Origin: Planctomycetota bacterium
GTDB taxonomy: Bacteria; Planctomycetota; UBA8108
NCBI GenBank assembly: GCA_016928605.1
Contig: JAFGKN010000442.1
Coordinates: 1-6,345 of the forward strand
DNA: 6,345 bases
Direction: 5' to 3'
Shown: positions 1 through 5,598 of the stretch, in pieces
Numbering within the stretch: position 1 is the stretch's first letter
Layout of the letters: each line of letters begins with the position of its first letter
Notes under the pieces: model-generated
What the model was told of the DNA's origin: nothing
Database searches by the model: none
What the model saw: only the letters and a program-made list of their open reading frames with translations
Translations under genes and position numbers: made by a program

Positions 1-2
1 AC

Positions 3-2657
3 TGGGCGAGCGAGAGCGTGGGGAACGGCCGGCGCGTCGGCATGACGCGCGGCCTGAGCGTCGAGCCGCGCGAGCCGGGCGAGTCGGTCGCCGTGATTCT
101 GACGCTGACCGGAGTCACCGGTCCGACGACCGTCGTCGAGACCTTTCCCGAGGGATGGATGCTCGAGGATAGCGCCGGAGGAGCCGTGAGCGGGAACACG
201 ATCACCTACAACGTGGCGCAGAGCAAATCGCTCACCTACCAGGTCGCATCGCCCCTCTTCGACTGCGCGCCGGCCATCTTCACAGGCGACGCCACGCCGC
301 GCGGCGGCTGCACCACGACCGTCGTCTCGCGGAGCAACTGCCGGCCGCCCGAGTGCGGCCTCCAGTCCACGGGCGCCGTCTCGGAGATGTTGATCATCGG
401 ACCGATCGATCTGATCGATCCGGGCAACCCCGGAGTGACTACAGGCCCGAACTGCGACGACAACGGCAAGCTCCAGGCCACGGACTACATGGATGACGGC
501 GCCGGGGTGACCGAGGCCACGCTCCTCGTCGAGGCAGGCGACCAGATCGCTCCGGAGTTCGGCGGCGCTGCGGGCGGCTTCGGCGTCAAGCTGGCGGTCA
601 ACCCCTGGATCAATCCCGCCGGAACCGACGGCATCCTGACGGTCTGGAGGGCCGGTGCCGACGTCGACGGTCTGATCCGTTTCAACGATGCCGACAACGT
701 CGGCGATCCGGTCGATGACTACATCATCTACGGGCTGATCTATCTCGAGAACACGACGGAGGAGTGCGTCGACGCGGTGCTCGAGGTGGGCAGCGACGAC
801 GCGGTCAAGATGCGCGTCAACGGCGTGCTCGTCCACGTGAACGCCGTCTGCCGCAGCATCACCGCCGCGGGCGAGGGGGACATGGTCAGCGTGAGCTTCG
901 TACCAGGCGTCAACGTCATCCTCGTCGGAGTGGTCGAGCGCGGCGGCGACACGGACCTGCGGCTCATCGTGCGCGATCCCGACCTGACGCCTCTCAACGA
1001 CGGCCGCGTCAAGCTCTCCTGCAGCCCGCCGGCGAGCTATCCCGTGGTGCCCCGGGTGATCCGGTCGATCGACCCGGTCGTGTACGCGCCGGACGAGACG
1101 ATCACAATTACCCTGTCCGCTGCAGACATCGCCGATCCCTTCACCCTCGTGGAGACGGTTCCCGCCGGTTTCGCGATCAGCACGAGCGACGGGACGGTCG
1201 ATGGCAACACGATCACCTTCGAGATCGCGCGGAGCGGCGATCTCACCTACGAGCTCACGCCTCCGGCCGACTCTTGCGACCGCGGCTTCGTGATCACCGG
1301 AGAGGTCCTGGGCGGGGGCTGCGCCCTCCTCGGCGGCGACTCGCGGTTCGGCTGCCGCCTGTCGGCGCCCGACTGCGGCGAGGAGAGCGGCGAGAGCGCG
1401 GATCTCGTCGCGGCCTTCGCCTTCGGCGTGCACTCCGTCCTGCCCGCCGGCGCATGGTGTCCGGTCCCCGGCGACCCGGCGGTCTCGTACACCCCCGTCG
1501 AGCAGTCCAGCGCCGCGGCTCTCCTCTACAGCGCGGTCCGGGGTTGGGGCTACGAGCAGATCTACTCGGCCGGCGCCTCGCCCTACGGCACGCGGGGCGG
1601 CTACGGTATCTTCGGTCCCTTCGACGATACGCCCAACCCGCGGAGCAAGTTCAGCGATGCCTGCGGCGAGCAGCTCTACGACTCCTTCATCGGCGCCAAG
1701 GACTGGCTCGACAACCAGACGTTCCTCGACGGGACGCCCTACGCGGAGGGTCAGGACAGCTGCAGCGCGGCGACGGTCGGCGATCCCAGATCTCCCTGCG
1801 CGACGGTGAAGGTGCCCGAAGGCATCGTCTTCCGTGTCGACATCCCCGATGAGTGCCTGCAGGACGCCGAGAACCGCTTCCGGTTCGCCGCAGCCGTGGG
1901 CAGCGCCGACAACACCCACGCCCACCGGATCCTCGCGGAGGCTGGAGGCGCGGGCCCGCCGCCGGACGTGGGCGAGAGCCACGTCGTCCTCGTGAGCAAC
2001 TTCGACCAGGCCCAGTTCGACACCGGCACGACCGATGGCGACCCCGGAGACGGCGTCTTCGCCCGCGTCGGATTCGACGACAAGCTCCCGCCGCTCGGCG
2101 ACGGCATCGCTCCGGATCCGGCGTTCATCAACATGAACGCGGCCGGGCTGGCGACGGGCAGGTGCGCCAGCAGTCCGACGCTCGTCGTGGATCCCGCGGA
2201 GCCCTACATCCGCGTCCACCAGCTTCAGGGCAACTCCAACAACGGGCCGGGCGGCGCCCGCGACCCCAACGGGGGCGACCTGGTGGTCCTGGAGATCTGG
2301 AAGGTGACGGGCGGCGGTCCCGCGGCTCCGAAGTTCGTGCGGGGCGACGCCAACGCGGACGGCGAGATCAACCTGACCGACGGCATCGTCATCCTCAGCT
2401 ACCTCTACCTCGGCGACGACCCTCCCGAGTGCATGGACGCCGCGGATGTGGACGATGATGGAGGCGCGCTGCCGACGCTGACGGACGCGATCCGCATCTT
2501 CAGCTGGCTCTTCCTCGGGCAGACGGCGCCGAGACCGCCGTCGCCGCGGCGAGCGGTCTACGCGCCGGGCGACTGCGGCGTGGATCCGCCGGACGAGCCG
2601 GGGGACACGCCGGACGCGATGGGCTGCGCGCAGCCTCCGGAGAAGTGCCGGCGATGA
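3..2657 (+). CDS. Large modular secreted protein with C-terminal dockerin-like module (5' end outside window)
   Basis: The frame is open to the window edge, and the GTG at 18 falls inside a run of coding-like residues (WASES before it), so the true start and any signal peptide lie upstream. Residues are counted from GTG 18. Residues 12-113 and 349-453 are two homologous beta-rich modules. Between them, about 123-335, lies a PA14-like beta-sandwich with a 'SDDAVKMRVNGVLVH' core. Residues about 460-766 are Cys-rich, Gly/Asp-rich and not recognised. Residues 774-834 form a dockerin-type pair of calcium loops, the first with D777, N779, D781, N785 and D788. The tail is Pro-rich with several Cys and has no membrane anchor or sorting motif. 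Many cysteines and low lysine fit an exported, disulfide-stabilised protein. Role is inferred only: extracellular adhesion, binding or carbohydrate-related. No catalytic motif was seen. The stop overlaps the next start. Confidence 0.85.
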   Translation, partial: WASESVGNGRRVGMTRGLSVEPREPGESVAVILTLTGVTGPTTVVETFPEGWMLEDSAGGAVSGNTITYNVAQSKSLTYQVASPLFDCAPAIFTGDATPRGGCTTTVVSRSNCRPPECGLQSTGAVSEMLIIGPIDLIDPGNPGVTTGPNCDDNGKLQATDYMDDGAGVTEATLLVEAGDQIAPEFGGAAGGFGVKLAVNPWINPAGTDGILTVWRAGADVDGLIRFNDADNVGDPVDDYIIYGLIYLENTTEECVDAVLEVGSDDAVKMRVNGVLVHVNAVCRSITAAGEGDMVSVSFVPGVNVILVGVVERGGDTDLRLIVRDPDLTPLNDGRVKLSCSPPASYPVVPRVIRSIDPVVYAPDETITITLSAADIADPFTLVETVPAGFAISTSDGTVDGNTITFEIARSGDLTYELTPPADSCDRGFVITGEVLGGGCALLGGDSRFGCRLSAPDCGEESGESADLVAAFAFGVHSVLPAGAWCPVPGDPAVSYTPVEQSSAAALLYSAVRGWGYEQIYSAGASPYGTRGGYGIFGPFDDTPNPRSKFSDACGEQLYDSFIGAKDWLDNQTFLDGTPYAEGQDSCSAATVGDPRSPCATVKVPEGIVFRVDIPDECLQDAENRFRFAAAVGSADNTHAHRILAEAGGAGPPPDVGESHVVLVSNFDQAQFDTGTTDGDPGDGVFARVGFDDKLPPLGDGIAPDPAFINMNAAGLATGRCASSPTLVVDPAEPYIRVHQLQGNSNNGPGGARDPNGGDLVVLEIWKVTGGGPAAPKFVRGDANADGEINLTDGIVILSYLYLGDDPPECMDAADVDDDGGALPTLTDAIRIFSWLFLGQTAPRPPSPRRAVYAPGDCGVDPPDEPGDTPDAMGCAQPPEKCRR
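51..356 (+). repeat. Beta-module copy A of the secreted protein
   Basis: This encodes residues 12-113 of the large secreted protein. The pattern is a strand-rich start, then 'TTVVETFPEGW', then 'GNTITYNVAQSKSLTYQV', then a Cys-rich end with 'GGC...NCRPPECG'. It aligns with copy B at 1062-1376 in the same order of landmarks, at roughly 35-40% identity by eye. DNA is also locally shared: AACACGATCACCT occurs at 195 in this copy and at 1206 in copy B. The style resembles DUF11/CARDB-like or Ig-like extracellular modules, but I cannot name the family. Confidence 0.7.
384..1022 (+). other. PA14-like beta-sandwich module within the secreted protein
   Basis: This encodes residues about 123-335 of the large secreted protein. 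The diagnostic part is near residues 255-320: 'LEVGSDDAVKMRVNGVLVH', then a strand ending 'FVPGVNVILVGVVERGG', then 'DLRLIVRD'. That order (SDD-x-K/R-hydrophobic-NG, then G-x-N-x-hydrophobic, then RL-x-RD) is typical of PA14 and related galactose-binding-like folds in extracellular proteins of environmental bacteria. These modules often bind carbohydrate; binding here is inferred from the fold family alone. The exact N-terminal boundary is uncertain. Confidence 0.5.
1062..1376 (+). repeat. Beta-module copy B of the secreted protein
   Basis: This encodes residues 349-453 of the large secreted protein and is homologous to copy A at 51-356. Matching landmarks are 'FTLVETVPAGF', 'DGNTITFEIARSGDLTYEL' and the Cys-rich end 'GGGC...FGCRLSAPDCG'. 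The second copy follows the PA14-like module directly, giving an A-PA14-A order. Further copies may lie upstream of the window, because copy A begins very near its edge. Confidence 0.7.
2337..2525 (+). other. Dockerin-type I-like calcium-binding module
   Basis: This encodes residues 774-836 of the secreted protein. The first loop, 'GDANADGEINLTDGI', fits a 12-position EF-hand-type loop with ligands D777, N779, D781, N785 and D788. It is followed by a hydrophobic helix ending in LYLG. The second loop starts at D810 ('DVDDDGGALPTLTDAI') and is followed by a matching helix ending in LFLG. Pairs of such loops are known as dockerin domains, which bind cohesins in cellulosomes. Similar modules occur at the C-termini of many planctomycete proteins with no known cohesin partner, so partner binding is not claimed here. 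Two extra residues sit in the second loop. Confidence 0.75.
2639..2644 (+). promoter_or_regulatory. Possible ribosome binding site for thiE
   Basis: GGAGAA lies inside the last codons of the secreted-protein gene. GGAG ends 11 bases before the ATG at 2654, a little long but usable. The alternative GTG at 2645 would have essentially no spacer from this site, which supports ATG 2654 as the start. Confidence 0.4.
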
Positions 2658-3808
2658 CGCAGGACGGGGGATCGATCCTGGACCCGGAGCGCTCGGTGAA
2701 CCGCATCGTCGACGCCTCGCTGAACCGCGCCGCCGAGGGGCTGCGCGTCGCCGAGGACGTCTGCCGCTTCCACTGGAACCTGCCGGGGCTGGCGCGCGAG
2801 CTCAAGGAGCTCCGCCACGAGCTTCTCGATGCCGGCCGCGGCGAGGTTCGAGCGGTCCGGGACCAGCTCGCGGCCCGCGACATCGAGGGGGACGTGGGGC
2901 GCGCGAGCGGAGTGGCGGGGGCCGCCGGCCGCTCTCCGCCCGCCGGTCCGGCCGGCGTGCTCCCGGAGGCTGCCCGGTCGAACCTCCAGCGGGCGCGCGA
3001 GGCGATCCGCACCCTGGAGGAGGTGACCCGCCACCGCGATCCCCGCTGCGCGGCCCGCTTCGAGGCCGTCCGCTATCGCCTCTACGGGCTCGAGAAGGCC
3101 CTCGCGGGGCTCGCTCCCGAGCGGGACCGAGCGGAGGATCTCGCGCGCGTCAGGCTCTGCCTCGTCGCCTCGGAGCGCCTCTGCCGGGGTCCGCTCGAGG
3201 AGGCGGTGGAGGCGGCGCTCGAGGCGGGAGCGGACATGATCCAGATGCGCGAGAAGTCGATGGACGATGTCGATCTCCTCCGGCGGGGCCGGCGGCTGCG
3301 GGAGATCACGGCGCGGCGGGGCGCGCTCTTCATCGTCAACGACCGCGCCGATATCGCCGTTCTGGTGGAGGCCGACGGCGTCCACCTGGGCCAGGGGGAT
3401 CTGCCCCCCGCGGAGGCGCGCGCGATCGTCGGCGAGACGAAGCTCATCGGGCGGTCGACGCACTCGCTCGAAGAGGCGCGCCGTGCCTCCCGCGAGGGCG
3501 CCGACTACATCGGAGCGGGCCCCGCGTTCGCGACGCGCACCAAGGAGACCGGCCCGCCGCTCGGGCCCGAGGAGATCGGCCGCATCTCCGCGGAGATCCC
3601 CCTGCCGGTCCTCGCCATCGGCGGGATCGACGAGCGGAGCCTGCCTCTCCTCGTGGCTGCGGGAGCGCGGCGGGCGGCGGTTTCCGCCGTGATTCTGGCA
3701 AGCGACGACGTCGGGGCCGCCGTCCGGACGTTGCTCCGGATCCTCGACGGCGGCGCCGAGAGCCGCCGCGCCGCCCCCGCGCCGCCGGAAAATCAGAGAG
3801 AGCCCTGA
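2654..3808 (+). CDS. thiE: Bifunctional ThiD2 (HMP-P kinase-like) - thiamine phosphate synthase ThiE
   Basis: This is a cytoplasmic enzyme of thiamine synthesis. ThiE joins HMP pyrophosphate to thiazole phosphate to give thiamine phosphate. Residues 15-150 match the helical ThiD2 family ('RIVDASLNRAAEGLRVAED' and 'NLQRAREAIRTLEE'), which is reported to act as HMP-P kinase and is often fused to ThiE in planctomycetes. Residues 165-365 are the ThiE TIM barrel. The usual site residues are present: QMREK at 197-201, ND at 229-230, HLGQGD ending at D249, S268, T294-x-T296-K297, GGI at 323-325 and VSA at 343-345. At 384 residues it is far longer than single-domain ThiE (about 210), as expected for the fusion. 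ATG 2654 is preferred over GTG 2645 because it makes a 4-base ATGA overlap with the upstream stop. The last 20 residues are a Pro/Ala/Arg tail outside the fold. No TPP riboswitch is visible. Confidence 0.93.
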   Translation: MTQDGGSILDPERSVNRIVDASLNRAAEGLRVAEDVCRFHWNLPGLARELKELRHELLDAGRGEVRAVRDQLAARDIEGDVGRASGVAGAAGRSPPAGPAGVLPEAARSNLQRAREAIRTLEEVTRHRDPRCAARFEAVRYRLYGLEKALAGLAPERDRAEDLARVRLCLVASERLCRGPLEEAVEAALEAGADMIQMREKSMDDVDLLRRGRRLREITARRGALFIVNDRADIAVLVEADGVHLGQGDLPPAEARAIVGETKLIGRSTHSLEEARRASREGADYIGAGPAFATRTKETGPPLGPEEIGRISAEIPLPVLAIGGIDERSLPLLVAAGARRAAVSAVILASDDVGAAVRTLLRILDGGAESRRAAPAPPENQREP

Positions 3809-3833
3809 AAACGGATGCAGGCTGGTCTATAAT
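3805..3833 (+). promoter_or_regulatory. Predicted sigma-70-type promoter for the TPR-purM pair
   Basis: A perfect TATAAT stands at 3828-3833. CTGAAA at 3805-3810 matches the -35 consensus TTGACA at 4 of 6 positions, with exactly 17 bases between them. The -35 overlaps the stop codon of thiE. Transcription would begin near 3840, leaving a leader of about 30 bases. An A/T-rich hexamer of this quality stands out in such GC-rich DNA, but no experiment supports it. Confidence 0.6.
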
Positions 3834-3860
3834 CCGCGCTCTCGATTCGGGCTGCTCCGC

Positions 3861-3866
3861 AGGAGA
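3861..3866 (+). promoter_or_regulatory. Ribosome binding site for the TPR membrane protein
   Basis: AGGAGA lies just before ATG 3870. AGGAG is followed by a 4-base spacer, slightly short but acceptable. It fixes the start of the downstream gene. Confidence 0.65.
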
Positions 3867-3869
3867 CCC

Positions 3870-4481
3870 ATGAGCGCACATCCGCGCCACCGACTGGTTG
3901 CCTTGCTCCTCTCCATCGTCCCCGGCTGGGGGCATGTCTACTGGGGTCGAGAGATCCTGGGGCTCGGTATCTTCACCGCCTGCGCGGTGCTCGGCTTCGT
4001 CTTCCTCAACGCGAAGCTGATCTACCGGGGAGAGGGGCGCGACGCCATCCTCTGGATCTCCGGCGCTCTCTCCCTCCTCGCGTTCGGTGCAGCGTTCATC
4101 GATCTGGCTCTGCGCACGTCTCCCCCGCGGGTCCGGCGGGAGCAGGAGGCGCGCGAGCGCCTGCTCCACCAGGGGACGATCGCCTACCTCAAGAGGGACT
4201 ACGACAACGCAGTGGTCCTGTTCCGCGAGTGCCTGCGCATCGATCCGCAGGATGTGGATGCCCTCTTCCGGCTCGGAGTCGCCTTCGCCCGGCGGGGTGA
4301 CGCGGATCAGGCGAGGCGCTGGCTCCGCAATGCGATCCGGCTGGACCTGGACGAGAAGTGGCACTGGGAGGCGCAGCGGGAGATCGCCCTGCTCGAGAGC
4401 GAGAAGGAGCGGAGCGAGGCGAGCGACGCCTCGCGACGGCAGGTGGATGAGCAGGAAGAGAGCCAGACTGCGACGGCGTAA
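3870..4481 (+). CDS. Small membrane-anchored TPR protein, function unknown
   Basis: This is a 203-residue protein. The N-terminus is membrane-embedded, with hydrophobic segments at about 8-24, 30-47 and 59-81. The first carries 'VPGWGHVYWGRE', resembling the PG-x-GH-x-Y-x-GR signature of TM2-like small membrane proteins. From residue 85 the chain is soluble and charged. Two TPR units are visible: 96-128 ('GTIAYLKRDYDNAVVLFRECL...DP') and 130-162 ('LFRLGVAFARRGDADQARRWL'). A Glu/Lys/Arg-rich helical tail follows at 164-198. By the positive-inside rule the Arg-rich stretch after the third segment suggests a cytoplasmic TPR part. TPRs mediate protein contacts; the partner is unknown. The gene has its own predicted promoter and Shine-Dalgarno site and ends 3 bases before purM, so the two are probably co-transcribed. 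I do not recognise a named gene. Confidence 0.85.
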   Translation: MSAHPRHRLVALLLSIVPGWGHVYWGREILGLGIFTACAVLGFVFLNAKLIYRGEGRDAILWISGALSLLAFGAAFIDLALRTSPPRVRREQEARERLLHQGTIAYLKRDYDNAVVLFRECLRIDPQDVDALFRLGVAFARRGDADQARRWLRNAIRLDLDEKWHWEAQREIALLESEKERSEASDASRRQVDEQEESQTATA

Positions 4482-4484
4482 CCG

Positions 4485-5549
4485 ATGGTGACCTGCAAGG
4501 AGTCGGGAGTGGACATCGATGCGGCCGGCGCGGCGGTCGAGAAGATCGCCAGGCACGTGCAGAGCACCTACGGCCCGCGCGTGCTGGCAGGCAGCCACGG
4601 CGGATCCGCCGGGCTCTTTCACCTGGACTATCCGCCGGGCATCCTCGCCCGCAACTACCGCCACCCCGTGCTCGCCGCATGCACCCGCGGAGTCGGGACC
4701 AAGCTGGAGATCGCGATCCGGCTCGGGATCTGCGACACGGTCGGCATCGACCTGGTCGCGATGTGCGTCAACGACCTCGTCGCGCAGGGCGCGGAGCCGC
4801 TCTTCTTCCTCGACCGCATCGCCGCGGGCAAGCTGGATCCCTCCCTGGCGGTGGATCTGGTGAAGGGGATCGCCCGCGGCTGCGTCGAGGCCGGCTGCGC
4901 CATCCTCGGCGGAGAGACAGCCGACGTGCCGGGATTCTATGCGGCGGGGCACTACGACCTGGCGGGGTTCTCGGTCGGCGTGGCCGAGAGGACGCGGCTC
5001 GTCACTGGCCGCGGCGTGTGCCCCGGCGATCAGGTCCTCGGGCTCCTCTCGAGCGGGGTGCACTCGAGCGGCTGCTCGCTCGCGCGCAGGATCGTGCTCG
5101 GCCGCTCGAAGGGCCGCAAGGCGCTGGACGAGCCGCTGCCGGGGAGCGCCATCTCGCTGGGCGAAGAGCTTCTGACGCCGACCCGGATCTACACGAGACC
5201 GATCCTCGCCGTCCTGCGCCACTACCGCCAGAAGAAGGTCGTCAAGGCGATGGCTCACATCACGGGCGGGGGGCTGCCGGGCAGCGTGTCCCGCGTGATC
5301 CCGCAGTCGATCGACGTGGTCGTCGACAGGAGCCTATGGCAGGTGCCCGAGATCTTCCGGATCCTCCAGAGCCGCGGCGATGTCGCCGAGGAGGAGATGT
5401 TCCGGGTCTTCAACATGGGCATCGGGATGGTGATGATCGTCGCCCCCTTCTACGCCGACTCGATCATCGAGCAGCTGGGCCGACTCGATGTGGAGGCAGT
5501 TCGCATCGGCGAGGCCGTCGAGGGGAGCGGCCGCCTCCAGCTGCGCTGA
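4485..5549 (+). CDS. purM: Phosphoribosylformylglycinamidine cyclo-ligase (AIR synthetase)
   Basis: PurM is cytoplasmic and closes FGAM to AIR with ATP, the fifth step of purine synthesis; AIR is also the source of the thiamine pyrimidine. Family landmarks are 'GVDIDA' (8-13), 'GVGTK' (69-73), 'GIDLVAMCVNDLVAQGAEPLFFLD' with metal-site-type D97, 'GGETADVPG' (142-150), 'YDLAGFSVGV' (157-165), 'TPTRIY' (231-236), 'AHITGGG' (257-263) and 'FNMGIGM' (309-315). The 354-residue length is normal. Three usually conserved positions differ: DGVGTK reads RGVGTK (R68), the expected GGFAG/GGFGA reads GGSAG (S41), and HSNGYSL reads HSSGCSL (S195, C197). The ATG start keeps the family's N-terminal K-x-x-GVD motif, although no good Shine-Dalgarno precedes it, which suggests translational coupling to the TPR gene 3 bases upstream. 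AAGGAG at 4497 before GTG 4509 could be an internal start but would remove that motif. Confidence 0.93.
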   Translation: MVTCKESGVDIDAAGAAVEKIARHVQSTYGPRVLAGSHGGSAGLFHLDYPPGILARNYRHPVLAACTRGVGTKLEIAIRLGICDTVGIDLVAMCVNDLVAQGAEPLFFLDRIAAGKLDPSLAVDLVKGIARGCVEAGCAILGGETADVPGFYAAGHYDLAGFSVGVAERTRLVTGRGVCPGDQVLGLLSSGVHSSGCSLARRIVLGRSKGRKALDEPLPGSAISLGEELLTPTRIYTRPILAVLRHYRQKKVVKAMAHITGGGLPGSVSRVIPQSIDVVVDRSLWQVPEIFRILQSRGDVAEEEMFRVFNMGIGMVMIVAPFYADSIIEQLGRLDVEAVRIGEAVEGSGRLQLR

Positions 5550-5570
5550 TGACCGCCGGGTGGGGTCGGT

Positions 5571-5592
5571 CGCGGCCGGAGCCGGTGCCGCG
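5571..5592. terminator. GC hairpin between convergent purM and dapF, weak terminator candidate
   Basis: CGCGGC at 5571-5576 pairs with GCCGCG at 5587-5592 around a 10-base loop. It sits in the 49-base gap between two convergent genes, where a bidirectional terminator is expected. No T-tract follows on either strand, and stems of this size are common by chance in such GC-rich DNA. Confidence 0.25.
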
Positions 5593-5598
5593 CCAGCC

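Noticed and set aside
18..20. GTG as a true start of the secreted-protein gene
   Set aside because: The frame is open and protein-like up to the window edge, there is no signal peptide after this codon, and the first module begins immediately. The gene is cut by the window.
764..1852. 362-codon frame on the plus strand inside the secreted-protein gene
   Set aside because: The product is extremely Arg-rich, a frame-shadow signature. The other frame shows real repeats and domain motifs throughout.
2500..2660. Possible TPP riboswitch before thiE
   Set aside because: The gene starts inside the upstream coding region, leaving no leader, and I could not find the conserved TPP aptamer core there.
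2558..3463. 301-codon open frame on the minus strand
   Set aside because: It is antisense to the dockerin end and the ThiD2-ThiE gene, has low-complexity Arg/Leu-rich composition and shows no motif.
3444..5258. 604-codon open frame on the minus strand
   Set aside because: It lies opposite thiE, the TPR gene and purM, all supported by clear family motifs or a promoter and ribosome site. Its product is Arg/Ala/Pro-rich with no recognisable domain, as expected for antisense frames in GC-rich DNA.
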